A stretch of DNA of 64,000 nucleotides from a virus. Positions 10,259-20,838 of the stretch are shown here, in pieces. Below the pieces are notes generated by a model. It did not search any database. It was not told the origin of the DNA and worked only from the letters and a program-made list of their open reading frames with translations. The stretch covers positions 48,424 through 112,423 of the IMG/VR virus record IMGVR_UViG_3300027733_000036. One strand, 5' to 3'. Made by a program: the position numbers and the translations under genes. Within the stretch, counting starts at the first letter, position 1. Every line of letters starts with the position of its first letter.

Positions 10259-12595
10259 ATGGCAGGACCAGCACCAGAAACAAAACCAAACGAACCAACT
10301 GAAGCGCAAAAAAAAGATGAGACGATGGGTTGGCAGATTATGAAAAGAGGTGATGATCCTGCTCTCGGTCCTTATCGAGCTGATGGGAGCAGAGGAGCAC
10401 GGAGATGGAATCCAACAAGTGGCCAGTACGAGGGAGAATACAAAGCCGAAGGTTCGACTGCACCTTCCTCTTCGGCTCCTCTAGCTGTTAATCCAGTGCC
10501 GGGCCAAAGCGCAACTCCGCCACCTGCGGCGACGCCTGAACCTGGAAATGTTCCTGTTGCTTTGGATGGACCAACATCAAAAGCTAGAAAATTAATAACA
10601 AGTGATCAGCATTGGACAGAAGCTTGGACGGTTGAAGATCTTAAATACACAACTTACTACTCTACAATCTGGGAAGTATTTGAGGAGATGACCTATAGAC
10701 ATCCTGGATATGTAAAGCATCCAAGAATATATTATAGGTCAAATAGAATGACTATGTTTTTTGGATTTCCAGATCAGGACATGTGGGAATCTATGGGAGA
10801 TCCTTCAAGTATTTTTGAAGCAAATAGGCTTTTCTTAGAAATGGCTATGATGTCAAAGGTTGTGGATAAACGAAATGTTGAGGTTCCAAATAGTAGTTTT
10901 TCTGAGACTGAAAATGTTAGACAGATGGCAGGAGAAAAAGGTGTTACTCTACAAGGTATAAGATCAAGTCCAAGCCTTGAAGGTGCTAGTAAATCAATAT
11001 CTTTATCAGTTTACAAAATGCTAGAGCAAACAAATGGCAAAGGATTCAATCTTGTTGTAAATGCAAATCTAGCAAGTAAGTTTATCAAAACTGTAAGAAA
11101 TAGATTTCGTCCTTTTAGAAGATGGCACAATGTAAACTCCTATACAGATATTATTAACAACACAATAGAAGCAACAGCAGACGGCTGGTTTACTCAAGTT
11201 AGCGTTCAGTTTGGTGGAACTAGCATAACTGATGATGTAGCAACGGACTCATTCAACAAATCTTCTGCTGGAACAGAAAATCCAAATATTTTTGTAAGTT
11301 GGAATGACGATAATATTGTTACAAGAAATGCATGTATAGATCTATCTCCTGCTTACTTACGTAGTACTCATTATCAGTTTGTTAATATAAAAAGAGAAGC
11401 AATGGCTAAGAGATATGCAAGATCTCTATTAGCTAAACAAGCCAAAGAGATGTACAAGGGTTCTCTTTTGATTATGGGAAATCCACATATTCGCCCATAT
11501 GATGTAATTATGGTAAACGATACATACAGTAATATTTGTGGCCCAATTGAAGTAGAAGAAGTACATCACATGTTTGGCGCTGACACTGGATTTATAACTC
11601 ATATTTACCCAGACACTCTTGTTGTAAATGATGATGTTACTCCGTATATGTTACATAATGGTTTATACAATGAAGCATGGATGAAAACAGAACTATATGC
11701 TAGTAATGCTATGGCTCAAAGACCAGTATACGGAGACACAGATGGTTTAGTAAGCAATAGTGTTGCAGCAAGACAACTTAAAAAACTATTTAATAGTTAT
11801 GACCAGCAGGTGGAAAAAATTAAATATGAAATGGATATAGTAAGTAAGCTATGGGATAACGATAGCTGGACGGGAGATCTTAGGTTTGCTGCAGGGGCAC
11901 TTAGTGGCGGAGCTGCTGGCCTAGCATTGGCTGCTAATGGTCTGGCAGGTATAAATTTAATTCGAAGCATACCTAAGATTGGGACTTTGCTTACTGGTTC
12001 TGGTTGGAAAGGTGGTCTTACTTTTAGTCTAATAACAAGCATTGGAATTGGCGGTTATGCATTTTCAAAATTTGGTTCGCAATTCCAAAGTTTTGTTATG
12101 AACTTTGTAGCAGATAGTAGAGCTTATTTTATTATTCCTCTGATGAAAGAAGGTGTTCCTATGGTTGCTGGAATCAATATTGGATTTGGCAGTGGTATTT
12201 ATAAAACTCCACTACAGTACATGAAGCAATATTTTATGGATGGCGGTATGGGTTTAGCCACAAAAGAAATTGACCAGCTAATGGAAAATAGTGAAATTAG
12301 AGCTAAATATGGTGCTAATCTTTCATGGTGGTTAATGATGGAAAAAAGCCTTGAAACTTTCAAAGATCACTGGGATCTAACTTTCATGAACTTTGGAGCA
12401 AAGATGGGCGAGATGGCAGGAGCTATCGCAGCAATAGATCCTGCAAAGAATGCAAAGATAGGAGATTCTTTAGTTGAGTATACGGAAGTCCAAGAATACT
12501 TTGATGAGTCACCGCAATCGCCAGACATTGCTTCTGGTGGTAGTTCAACCTATGAAAAAGTATTGGCTCCTGTTACAACTGGTGGAACTAAATAG
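10259..12595 (+). CDS. Large virion/baseplate-region protein with hydrophobic Gly/Ala core
   Basis: A 778-residue protein with a good AAGGA site before the ATG. The first 100 residues are a Pro/Ala/Glu-rich flexible region. The middle (about 120-480) is a folded region. Around residues 400-450, a stretch with NPHIRPYDVIMVND resembles surface-loop patterns of tail-hub proteins, weakly. Residues about 545-610 are Gly/Ala-rich and hydrophobic, enough for two membrane-spanning or membrane-inserting segments. I do not recognise the family. Placement between hub-like and baseplate genes suggests tail tip or baseplate (inference). Confidence 0.78.
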   Translation: MAGPAPETKPNEPTEAQKKDETMGWQIMKRGDDPALGPYRADGSRGARRWNPTSGQYEGEYKAEGSTAPSSSAPLAVNPVPGQSATPPPAATPEPGNVPVALDGPTSKARKLITSDQHWTEAWTVEDLKYTTYYSTIWEVFEEMTYRHPGYVKHPRIYYRSNRMTMFFGFPDQDMWESMGDPSSIFEANRLFLEMAMMSKVVDKRNVEVPNSSFSETENVRQMAGEKGVTLQGIRSSPSLEGASKSISLSVYKMLEQTNGKGFNLVVNANLASKFIKTVRNRFRPFRRWHNVNSYTDIINNTIEATADGWFTQVSVQFGGTSITDDVATDSFNKSSAGTENPNIFVSWNDDNIVTRNACIDLSPAYLRSTHYQFVNIKREAMAKRYARSLLAKQAKEMYKGSLLIMGNPHIRPYDVIMVNDTYSNICGPIEVEEVHHMFGADTGFITHIYPDTLVVNDDVTPYMLHNGLYNEAWMKTELYASNAMAQRPVYGDTDGLVSNSVAARQLKKLFNSYDQQVEKIKYEMDIVSKLWDNDSWTGDLRFAAGALSGGAAGLALAANGLAGINLIRSIPKIGTLLTGSGWKGGLTFSLITSIGIGGYAFSKFGSQFQSFVMNFVADSRAYFIIPLMKEGVPMVAGINIGFGSGIYKTPLQYMKQYFMDGGMGLATKEIDQLMENSEIRAKYGANLSWWLMMEKSLETFKDHWDLTFMNFGAKMGEMAGAIAAIDPAKNAKIGDSLVEYTEVQEYFDESPQSPDIASGGSSTYEKVLAPVTTGGTK

Positions 12596-12628
12596 TTTTG
12601 TATTACATTTATAAAAATAAGGAAAAAA

Positions 12629-13075
12629 ATGTCAGGCGTAGTTCCTAAGACTAATATAGGTGTTACTTACTTTAAACATAAAGACCATATCGAAAGAGGC
12701 AGCCCAAGTTTACACACAGAGCAAAATCCAATTTATGGAACTATAGTTGATATTATCTATCCAACACCTAACAGTCCAAGCATCTATGTTAAAGTTGCTT
12801 GGGACACTTATCCCAGTGATGAAACTCCATTTCGTTTAATGGGAGAAACACCTGAAGCTATGCTTAGTTCTATAGGCAATAGAGAGGCAATTATTCTTAA
12901 AAAACTAAGAGTTAAATATGTATGGAAAGGCGTTAACTGGAAAAAGGGATTAGCTTGGTTGATGTGCGATAATATGCAGGATAATACAATTATTAATTAT
13001 CAAAAGAATAAAGCTAGCTCCTTTGGAGGAGTAATAGCAGGACTTTCAGCCAATACTAGGGCTGCTGGATTTTAA
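12629..13075 (+). CDS. Small baseplate-region protein, OB-like
   Basis: A 148-residue protein with an AAGGA site 7 nt before the ATG. The pattern GTIVDIIYP followed by a SIYVKVAW strand resembles the N-terminal OB barrel of tail spike/hub proteins such as T4 gp5 or P2 gpV, but no diagnostic motif is present. It sits directly before a beta-repeat protein and a gp25-like wedge protein, which fits a spike or hub accessory. The assignment is inference. Confidence 0.7.
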   Translation: MSGVVPKTNIGVTYFKHKDHIERGSPSLHTEQNPIYGTIVDIIYPTPNSPSIYVKVAWDTYPSDETPFRLMGETPEAMLSSIGNREAIILKKLRVKYVWKGVNWKKGLAWLMCDNMQDNTIINYQKNKASSFGGVIAGLSANTRAAGF

Positions 13076-13083
13076 GGATTAAA

Positions 13084-13407
13084 ATGAGCGCTGCAAAGAT
13101 TATTAAAATTCCCGATGGTGATGCCTATATTGAAATTGGAAAAGACTATGTGAGAATAGGGGCAGGCCCAGATAACTTTATAATTCTTGATAAGTCAGTT
13201 ATAAATGCAAGTGCACAAAGTGTAAACTTTCAAATGAGTCCAGATAAAATGACTTTTCATGGGCTACTTTCTAATATAACTCCAGTTGCCGGAGCTTTAC
13301 CCTTTACTCCTACATATTTTTTCTCGGAAACTATAATTAATGCATTTGCTAATGTTGCAATAAATTCAGCAATTATAGCAGGTGCTACTAGTATAGTAGG
13401 AATATAA
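13084..13407 (+). CDS. Small beta-repeat protein, spike candidate
   Basis: A 107-residue protein with an AAGGA site just before the ATG. The first 65 residues alternate hydrophobic and polar residues in short strands with turns, like narrow beta-helical spike tips. The C-terminal third is an Ala/Ile-rich hydrophobic stretch that could span a membrane. The stop overlaps the next start (TAATG). In contractile phages the gene upstream of gp25 often encodes a baseplate spike. I infer that role but cannot show it. Confidence 0.65.
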   Translation: MSAAKIIKIPDGDAYIEIGKDYVRIGAGPDNFIILDKSVINASAQSVNFQMSPDKMTFHGLLSNITPVAGALPFTPTYFFSETIINAFANVAINSAIIAGATSIVGI

Positions 13408-13889
13408 TGGCAATAGTAAAAACACATCAAGATCCAATTGGATTGCGAGATATTAAGATTACAAATGACTGGGATATAGTTATTGAATCAACACCAAGTC
13501 ATAATAAAGTATCTCTTACAGGGAAGAATGACCCAACAGAGACAATGCTTCAAATTCTTAAAATGTGTTTACAAACAAAAAGAAATGAGTATCTTAAGAA
13601 TATGGAATTTGGAGCTTCTCCAAAGAGATATAAAAATCTAATAATGACAGCTCAAGCTCTTTCAGATATAAGAAGTTATATTCAAATACATCTAAATAAT
13701 AGTTTTTTTAATCAGAAAGATTACCCAATTGATGTCGTGGTTTTTCCTATTACAAAAGATACAATAGGGGTAAAAGTAACAATGTTTCTATCTCTTATTA
13801 ATATTAATGCAAATATGATAGAAGTTAAAGCTGTTTTTAATCATAGTACACAAGAATTAAAAACTGTCTATAAAGCTTTCGGAGGTTAA
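13407..13889 (+). CDS. Baseplate wedge protein, gp25/gpW-like
   Basis: A 160-residue protein of the length usual for the gp25/gpW family. The N terminus has the family pattern of a DPIGLRDI segment followed by a short strand. A middle segment, CLQTKRNEYLKNMEFGA, matches the conserved T-x-x-x-E then G pattern of gp25-like wedge proteins. These proteins join the baseplate to the contractile sheath. The next gene is a baseplate J-like protein, the usual neighbour, which supports the call. Confidence 0.68.
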   Translation: MAIVKTHQDPIGLRDIKITNDWDIVIESTPSHNKVSLTGKNDPTETMLQILKMCLQTKRNEYLKNMEFGASPKRYKNLIMTAQALSDIRSYIQIHLNNSFFNQKDYPIDVVVFPITKDTIGVKVTMFLSLININANMIEVKAVFNHSTQELKTVYKAFGG

Positions 13890-13890
13890 A

Positions 13891-15054
13891 GTGCCAAGAA
13901 GTACAATTGATATTAAAAATTTAATTTTTGGGAATTCACTTGGTAGAAAACATGCGAATTATTTCTATCCAGGATCAATGCTTGATAGCTTAGCAAGCGA
14001 TGTTGCTCAGCTTATAGTGGGCTCAGAACTTGACTATAGAGCAAACCTAAGAGATTCTTTTGTTTCAAGTGCAACCTCAAGAGGTCTTGACAAGATTGCT
14101 AATGACTTTGGCATAAGTAGAAAAATGGATACAGCGGCGAGAGTACTCAGTACTGATCGTAACATTATAATTTCTACTAGTTTTAATGAAAATCTTCTTG
14201 ATGTTCTTCTTGACTACAATATTAATTTGAATGGGTTACAAATTTGTGACTTCAATGATACAAAAAGATTTATTGTTCAGCAAGTTGATTCTATTTCGAG
14301 TAGTAGTAAAAGCGTATATGTAGGTGCAATAGCAAACGCATCTGGCTCAAATTACAATGTTGAGAAAGGATCTCTAAATAGATTTGTTAAAAACTTTCCT
14401 AGATTGAGAGTTACTAATACTGCAGCAATAAGGAATGGACAAGATCAAGAAGGAGATGGCGCGCTAAGAGTTAGAATCTTTACAAAAATAGAATCTAACC
14501 AAAAAAATATTAGTTCACTGAATTATTATTTAAATCAAGTAATACCAGATATTGGAAAAAGTTATGTCGCAGGAGGTAACGGTGGTTCAAGCGGAATCTA
14601 TGTTTATGTTCAGCCAACAAGTGGCGTCTTCTATGAAGAAAGATATCTATCAAATATATCTAATGAATTAAACTCTTTTGCTGGACCTAACCAATCTGTA
14701 AGAGTAAATAACTTTATTGCAGTTCCTTTTAGTTTTGAAGTAACTGCTATTGTAAAGCAAAATGTAGATGCAGGTCAAGTCCAAGATCAAATTCAATCTA
14801 TAATTCTGAATTACTTTAATGCCATTCAAGGTGGACAGTCTGTTAGCCTAGACAGTATTAAGAGTTTGATTGGGGGCATACCTGGTGTAAAGTTACTTGC
14901 AAAAACAAGTGGAGATTTTAAAAAAGTAACATATCAAGTTCAAGATGGAAGTATATATTTTAGTTATGATGCTACTTTACAGAATGAAATAATACTAGAG
15001 CCAAATCAAATTGGAACAGTAGGTACTCTTACATTTAGCGTGTCCAATGAATAA
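13891..15054 (+). CDS. Baseplate J-like protein (gp6/gpJ family)
   Basis: A 387-residue protein starting at GTG, with GGAGG 6 nt upstream. It shows the typical features of baseplate J proteins. An N-terminal helical region (about 25-75) is followed by an ANASGSNYNVEKGSL segment near residues 148-162. The acidic DQEGDGALRVRI segment at about 186-197 corresponds to the conserved Gly-Glu-Arg region. These proteins form the baseplate wedge ring in contractile phages and related injection machines. Its position after the gp25-like gene matches the canonical order. Its last 8 bases overlap the next gene. Confidence 0.8.
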   Translation: MPRSTIDIKNLIFGNSLGRKHANYFYPGSMLDSLASDVAQLIVGSELDYRANLRDSFVSSATSRGLDKIANDFGISRKMDTAARVLSTDRNIIISTSFNENLLDVLLDYNINLNGLQICDFNDTKRFIVQQVDSISSSSKSVYVGAIANASGSNYNVEKGSLNRFVKNFPRLRVTNTAAIRNGQDQEGDGALRVRIFTKIESNQKNISSLNYYLNQVIPDIGKSYVAGGNGGSSGIYVYVQPTSGVFYEERYLSNISNELNSFAGPNQSVRVNNFIAVPFSFEVTAIVKQNVDAGQVQDQIQSIILNYFNAIQGGQSVSLDSIKSLIGGIPGVKLLAKTSGDFKKVTYQVQDGSIYFSYDATLQNEIILEPNQIGTVGTLTFSVSNE

Positions 15055-16744
15055 ATATCAAGAATTAATTACTCAGCCTCTTTATAATTACAAAGTACAA
15101 GAGCAACTAAACACATTGCCTTCATTTGCAAAAGCAAGGACGGACAAGAATAGTAACTATCAAAATATCTTAAATGATCTTGCTGTTCCTATTTTTCAAT
15201 TTGGTCAAGCTTCCTTTGTTGAAGTATCAAGTATGCGACTAAATCAAGCTGAAACAGATGACAGTACTGAGTTTTTTTTATATGCATCACCTGAGCCAGA
15301 GAAAATAATTTCTGATCTAGACTTTATATATAAAATTCCAAAGAATGTAAGTGTTTACCAATTTGATGGAGAGTCAAACTGTGATCTAATTACAATTCCA
15401 AACATGGAGAAGACAGACTTGACTTATAGGCTTCCCTTACTTTTTAAAGGTAAGAAAGAAGTTTCTACTAGTATTGAGGTACTTGATGTAGTTGAAAGAA
15501 AAGAATATCTATTAAGAGTAAAAAATCCTTGTTTTATAGGATTTCAATTAACTCCAAAGAATGGAACTACTTATAAAAATAGTGATTTCTATTATAAATT
15601 TATGAGAGAGGATTCTTCATTTTATAGTTTTAGTTTTGCTCAAATACTTGGGCAAAATGGAATTCCAATATCTGATGTTCTCATGCTAGCAGATGAAGCT
15701 TTTTCTTTCAATCAAGAATTTTTGCCTGGAATATATACATTAAAATTTTCTCTTTTAGAAGATTCGCAATTAGATAACTTTGATATTGAAATTATTGAAA
15801 ATAACTTTTTTGATAAAGATAAAAAGAAAAAGATCTTTGGAGCTATCCAAAACTTTGATTCATTAAGAACTGAATATGAAAATACAATGTGGGTTATCGA
15901 AAAGACAGACAATGGTTCGGACAATGAGTATTTGCTTTTAAAAGCAGTAAACGCTCTTTCGGACTATGAGCAAATTGTTCATGATGCTTATACTTTGCTA
16001 AACGAACAGGATACTATACAGGTAGTTGATGACTGGGTTTCAGTAGGTAAACTTTTATATACCGTTAAGCATCCAGATAATGCTGAGTCCTTAGACACAA
16101 CAAAATTATATCTATACGATTTGTATCTTACTGGTAATAAGTTTATCTATGAAAACAATAATAATCATTTCCTAGATCTTGTCTGCGAAGATATTCCTTT
16201 TGTAGCAAAAGATGAAGAGCATATCGAAAAAGTTACCATTGAGACTAGAGTTACTTCTCTGCCAAGTGATATTCATACAACTCGTCTTAGATTGAAAATT
16301 AAAAACTCAGAAAACTCCGATGAAATAACAGGAGAGCCAATAGAGTACTATATTAATGCAGAAGGCGAAGTAGTTAACGAAGATGAAGCTTGGATTGGGC
16401 TTGGAGACCAACAGTTAAGGTGGGATCTTTATCTTGATAATATTGGCTCATATAAAGTTATATGCGAGGCTCTGATGCATACCAACGAGAGAGGTGGAAG
16501 TACTGTGGTAGAAGCTGGTGCTAAAATTCTAACTGTAAAATATAAAGTTCCTTGGAAGGTTTTTGATCTCAAGACAAATTACTATGGGTGGAAGTTTGGA
16601 TCTGATAGTAATGCAAACTTAGAATTCTCTAATGGGATTGTCAAGAATGTCTTGTCTTTCTATAAAGATGGGTATTACTTTGATAGAAATTCTGGGCAAA
16701 TCTGGACAAACGTAGAATCTTCTAAACTTCTAGTAGAGTATTAA
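15047..16744 (+). CDS. Beta-rich tail/baseplate-region protein of unknown function
   Basis: A 565-residue protein whose ATG lies inside the end of the baseplate J-like gene, so it is probably co-translated. It is acidic and beta-rich with no signal peptide or membrane segment. The C-terminal half contains Ig-like strand spacing around residues 390-500. I recognise no family. By context it is a baseplate or tail-appendage protein. Confidence 0.75.
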   Translation: MNKYQELITQPLYNYKVQEQLNTLPSFAKARTDKNSNYQNILNDLAVPIFQFGQASFVEVSSMRLNQAETDDSTEFFLYASPEPEKIISDLDFIYKIPKNVSVYQFDGESNCDLITIPNMEKTDLTYRLPLLFKGKKEVSTSIEVLDVVERKEYLLRVKNPCFIGFQLTPKNGTTYKNSDFYYKFMREDSSFYSFSFAQILGQNGIPISDVLMLADEAFSFNQEFLPGIYTLKFSLLEDSQLDNFDIEIIENNFFDKDKKKKIFGAIQNFDSLRTEYENTMWVIEKTDNGSDNEYLLLKAVNALSDYEQIVHDAYTLLNEQDTIQVVDDWVSVGKLLYTVKHPDNAESLDTTKLYLYDLYLTGNKFIYENNNNHFLDLVCEDIPFVAKDEEHIEKVTIETRVTSLPSDIHTTRLRLKIKNSENSDEITGEPIEYYINAEGEVVNEDEAWIGLGDQQLRWDLYLDNIGSYKVICEALMHTNERGGSTVVEAGAKILTVKYKVPWKVFDLKTNYYGWKFGSDSNANLEFSNGIVKNVLSFYKDGYYFDRNSGQIWTNVESSKLLVEY

Positions 16745-16745
16745 A

Positions 16746-17666
16746 ATGAGTATTAAAGATTTCAATTATCTAGGGAAAGAGTCCAATGTAACAAGCATAG
16801 ATTACATTGGGCAAAAGTTTGGAGTTTATAGAAATCAAAATGAATCTTTAGTTGACTTTAAATATAGATGTTTGTCAGCCTCAACTTATCCTTCTAGCAT
16901 TAGTAACTCAGGACAAAGTAGTGGACATGGAAGAGCACTAGGTCATCCTCCTAAAGATATTGGATATATTAAAATAGATCCTGAGCTAAGAATCTACTTC
17001 AATGGGTATGAGTTAAATGTTTACTGGGCAAACAGCATAGAAGGTGAACGTGAGTTGCTGTTGTCTTACAAAATAACTGATCACAAAACTATTGAAACAT
17101 TCAAGAATGACTTTGAAGCATTAAGTGCCAATAATGAAGTAGTGATAGATGAAGAAAAATATCTTACAAAAGATTTATGTTTTCTAATGCCATTTGTAAA
17201 CTTTGGGACTGCAAAGAAAAGTCTTCTAGGTGGTAACTATATAATGCCTGGAACCTTAGATTTAGTTGTCTTACCTGACAGTATAAGAGGCAAGGGAAGC
17301 TTTTTAAAGAACAAAGTCAATACACCAGAAGAAGTATTAGAAATTGGTGATTTTTACTATGATGAAGTAACAAGAAGTTTCCATCTATTTGACAATGATG
17401 ATAGAGAACTTATGACAGTGATTTACAGTTATTATCATAAATATCTACCACTAGTGTATTGTCCAGTAATGTCTTATAGAATATCTCCAATTATTGCTAG
17501 CTCAAACGCATTGATCGATTATAATAACTTGGCACCTGATGCATTTGTTGGATCTGAGAATCCAGAGATATTAGATTTAGCTTTCTTTTCAAAGCTGGTT
17601 AATGCAGGATGGAAAGCTAATGAGACTAGTGCAGTTGCAGTAAATGGGACTTATTATGATAAATAA
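16746..17666 (+). CDS. Tail-region protein of unknown function
   Basis: A 306-residue protein beginning 1 nt after the previous stop. It has a Ser/Gly-rich loop at about residues 50-75 and beta-rich sequence elsewhere, with no membrane segment. No family recognised. Being locked between two virion genes with no spacing suggests co-production with them. Confidence 0.73.
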   Translation: MSIKDFNYLGKESNVTSIDYIGQKFGVYRNQNESLVDFKYRCLSASTYPSSISNSGQSSGHGRALGHPPKDIGYIKIDPELRIYFNGYELNVYWANSIEGERELLLSYKITDHKTIETFKNDFEALSANNEVVIDEEKYLTKDLCFLMPFVNFGTAKKSLLGGNYIMPGTLDLVVLPDSIRGKGSFLKNKVNTPEEVLEIGDFYYDEVTRSFHLFDNDDRELMTVIYSYYHKYLPLVYCPVMSYRISPIIASSNALIDYNNLAPDAFVGSENPEILDLAFFSKLVNAGWKANETSAVAVNGTYYDK

Positions 17667-20600
17667 AGTATCTTTAACTTATTCTATTTCTGTCTACACA
17701 TCTGTACTAAATGTACGAGAGTCAAAAATAAATTACAATGTAGTTACTGGACTAACTGCACTTAGTAGATTTGGTGCAGTAACTCCTACTGAAAAGTATT
17801 GGAGTTTTTCTAAGAATCCAAAAGAGATTGGTAAAGAATATTATCGAAATGGAATCTTACACGAGAAAAGTCTTATGTCTTTCACAAGAGACAATAAGCT
17901 TTATGTTTCTTCTGGAGAGACTCAGATTGGCGGACTAACAGCTTATATTCAGCCTAGAAGCTCTATAGAAGTAGCAACGCTTTCATCTTCTGGGTCTACT
18001 ATTTCTTTAGATAGTTTCTGGTCAAGAGAACAGGAAGAGGAAACTGATATAAGGCGCAAAGCAGCGCAAATTAATTTTATATCTAGTAATGTTTATAAAG
18101 TTAACAAAGGCGATTACACATTATTTGCGGTGCCCAATGAGATCGATAGTTATACTAGCCTGCCCTATATGGGATATGCCTTTAATGAAGCGTTAGATGG
18201 GTTACTAGTTAATAACTACTTGCAAAAGTCTGATGACTTTTCAAGTGGGTTAAGAGACAATACTTCATTCAGCGATCTATCATTAGAAGATCGAAATGCA
18301 AGTTTGGCAGATGGAAGCTTTAAAGCTTTCTGTGAGTATCTTGGTAAAGGAAAAGAGTCTGGCTATAACTCCACATTTAGGCTTAAATACTCTCCGGCAA
18401 GTGAAGGGTATGCTACTACCCCATTTGAGGCTGGTCGCACTACAATCCTTAGTAGAAACAAAAATACAGGGGCTATAACAATATACAAGACTTATAATTC
18501 CTATCTAGAAGCTGAGCTTGAAGCAAAAAATAATGAAGATGGCAATGCTTGTTATTTCGATAGATATACTGGTAAGATTTCTTTTTGCAAAAAGACGTTA
18601 TCAAGCTCTACACAATTTGTATATACAAAACCAATAGGTGCACAAGCAGGAGATAATTCTCCTGAATTCGGAAATGTTTATTTACATCTTAATACAGATG
18701 CATTCGATGATAATGGTTATATAACTATATATCATGCGCCAAACGCACCAGTGGTTGTTCCCTTTTGGAAACTAAGTAAAAACAAAATCTTAATTAAAAC
18801 AATACAAAATTTTCCAGCAAATTGTATTATTTCTCCCTATTCTTATCTATCAACAGTAGATAGTAATGAAGAAGTATATGCCTATTATGCTCCTTGTGTT
18901 GGTCTATCAACAGCTAATGGATTAGGACCGCAACAGCATATAGAGAAGACTCTTGATCCTTGGCTTTGGGCTAATCAAAAAACCATCGCAGTGCTTGGTA
19001 AGAATAAAAAATATCCTTATAAGATTACACTAAAGGCAGTAGGAATAAATTACTTGAGGCGCGGGGAGCGAACAAGTACTTTTGTATATGGACCTCTGAG
19101 CAATCAGAATGAAATTGTCTATCTCGAAGGACAAGTCTTATCAGAGAGTAACGATCCAATAGTTAATCAAGAAGTAACTGTCTTTATACAAGAAGGCAAA
19201 GGATTAATAAACGGAGCATTATCTACTAGTGTAATTACAAATGATCTGGGAATCTTCTATGCAACTTATTCTCCGGGTGATAGTGAGTTTAATTGGATTA
19301 CATTTAAAGCTGCTGATGTTGTTGCGTTAGGTGCTAATACCTTTTTAAGTATTCCAGATAGTTATGAGTTGCCTGTTTCAGGCGACGCTACTCAAACAAA
19401 CATTCTTTATATGATTACTAAGGATGATGGATCTATTGGCACTACTGGAATAAAGTACGTAATACCAAATACGCAAGGTCTTAGCATAGATGAAAAAGTT
19501 GGCGTATTTGTTAATCCTTCTAGCATTTCTACTAGAATCTTAAAACTTAGAAATAGTAATTCTTCTTGGGGAGTTGATAACAGTAACAATGGATATGATA
19601 AAGGATTAATTTTCTACGATTGGATAAACAAAGAAAGTGCTAGTACTTATATTGGTGGGAAAATGGTTCTCTCAATAGAAGGCATAGAGCACAATGATGT
19701 TTACAAAATAAAGGATATTGTAGAAATTCCAGAGGCTTGGGCTTCGTCTATTTTTTATGCGCCAAGAGAGACTAACACTACATTTGCAATAATAGCAGAT
19801 TCAGAAACTCCTTTTGTGGCAAAGATAAAAACTTATGCAAATGTTCCTACTGTATTAGTTTCTTCAGCTTATCCGAATGGCAAGACTATGCCAACACTTA
19901 ATATCCAGATAGCTACACCAATAGCAGGAGTTGCATACCAATACGGAACAAATACTACTGTTAGCATTGAAACTCATGGGACTAATTTTTTTGAAGGTGA
20001 TGTAATAAAAGTACAGGGAAGTCTTTTAAATGGTACAAATGTAACGCATGATTTATATCTAACTATAGATCAGGTAACATCTAATTTTTTCCCAGGAGGA
20101 GCAGTCGTAAATTTTACAACTAGTTACTCTGGTAATGTTGCAGATCATAAAGTTACTTCATTTAGAATGCTTAGACCAGATGATAAAGCATTTCATCCTG
20201 CAAAAATGAACGGTAAAAAATCAGTTCTTGCAAGACTAAAGTCAACTTCAGCATCTCCTACGGAATGGAAGCACCCTTCTTATGATGCTGATTCTTTGTC
20301 TAGTCCAAACCCATTTCAGAACGTATATGGTCCTGTAATGACTTCGTCTTATAGTTCAGGAGGTCGAAAGTTTTTAGTAAGTGAAATCTTACCTTTGCCA
20401 AATGAGACCGATCCGAATAATGCTATTGCTGGATATGCTTTAATTCCAGAAACAAAAGCTAATATTATGGCGTCAACCTATGGTGATAATGATAATGTTA
20501 TCTATTCGAATAGCGTTGAGTTTGAAATAGAACTTAATAACCTTGACAAAGGTGTTGTCGAGAATTTACTAAAAACGGTCAAAATACCCTATGGGTGGAG

Positions 20601-20805
20601 ATTGCCTGGCTCTGGTAGCCAAGACGCATCTACTATAGGGGTAAATACCTTTTTTACGATAAATAATATAGCTGCAAGTTCAAAGGTTGGGCCTACTATG
20701 CCATATGTTTCCTATGTAAACTCCAATGGTATAAATTACTTAAGTAATCATCTTGGAGTTTACGAGAATGGCTCTTCAGAGATTAGCTTTAATATAAAAC
20801 TATAA
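17656..20805 (+). CDS. Large virion protein with Ig-like domain and GSGY/PGS-type module
   Basis: About 1049 residues. I prefer the ATG at 17656 over the in-frame ATG at 17644, because a weak GGGA lies 6 nt before 17656 and nothing precedes 17644. The start lies inside the previous gene. Around residues 485-555 is an invasin/Big_1-like Ig domain: EGQVL, then a Pro-containing NQEVTVF strand, then a T-N-D-x-G-x-F-x-A-x-Y strand. At about residues 769-822 is a divergent copy of a module shared with the next two genes (EGDVIKVQGSLLNG). It is probably a tail or baseplate appendage protein that contacts other virion parts or the cell surface (inference). Confidence 0.78.
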   Translation: MINKVSLTYSISVYTSVLNVRESKINYNVVTGLTALSRFGAVTPTEKYWSFSKNPKEIGKEYYRNGILHEKSLMSFTRDNKLYVSSGETQIGGLTAYIQPRSSIEVATLSSSGSTISLDSFWSREQEEETDIRRKAAQINFISSNVYKVNKGDYTLFAVPNEIDSYTSLPYMGYAFNEALDGLLVNNYLQKSDDFSSGLRDNTSFSDLSLEDRNASLADGSFKAFCEYLGKGKESGYNSTFRLKYSPASEGYATTPFEAGRTTILSRNKNTGAITIYKTYNSYLEAELEAKNNEDGNACYFDRYTGKISFCKKTLSSSTQFVYTKPIGAQAGDNSPEFGNVYLHLNTDAFDDNGYITIYHAPNAPVVVPFWKLSKNKILIKTIQNFPANCIISPYSYLSTVDSNEEVYAYYAPCVGLSTANGLGPQQHIEKTLDPWLWANQKTIAVLGKNKKYPYKITLKAVGINYLRRGERTSTFVYGPLSNQNEIVYLEGQVLSESNDPIVNQEVTVFIQEGKGLINGALSTSVITNDLGIFYATYSPGDSEFNWITFKAADVVALGANTFLSIPDSYELPVSGDATQTNILYMITKDDGSIGTTGIKYVIPNTQGLSIDEKVGVFVNPSSISTRILKLRNSNSSWGVDNSNNGYDKGLIFYDWINKESASTYIGGKMVLSIEGIEHNDVYKIKDIVEIPEAWASSIFYAPRETNTTFAIIADSETPFVAKIKTYANVPTVLVSSAYPNGKTMPTLNIQIATPIAGVAYQYGTNTTVSIETHGTNFFEGDVIKVQGSLLNGTNVTHDLYLTIDQVTSNFFPGGAVVNFTTSYSGNVADHKVTSFRMLRPDDKAFHPAKMNGKKSVLARLKSTSASPTEWKHPSYDADSLSSPNPFQNVYGPVMTSSYSSGGRKFLVSEILPLPNETDPNNAIAGYALIPETKANIMASTYGDNDNVIYSNSVEFEIELNNLDKGVVENLLKTVKIPYGWRLPGSGSQDASTIGVNTFFTINNIAASSKVGPTMPYVSYVNSNGINYLSNHLGVYENGSSEISFNIKL
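19960..20120 (+). repeat. GSGY/PGS module, copy A (divergent)
   Basis: This encodes a roughly 50-residue unit in which GTNFFEGDVIKVQGSLLNG is followed by a DLYLTI strand. It aligns by eye with copies at 22621, 25275 and 27424. The G-x-x-Y position is replaced by G-T-N-F here. Confidence 0.6.
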
Positions 20806-20838
20806 TTTAAATTTTTAAGAATTTAAAAGGATTAACAA

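Noticed and set aside
12600-12628. T4-type late promoter (TATAAATA) before the OB-like gene
   Set aside because: Only an approximate TATAAAAATA is present, in very AT-rich DNA where such a match is expected by chance.
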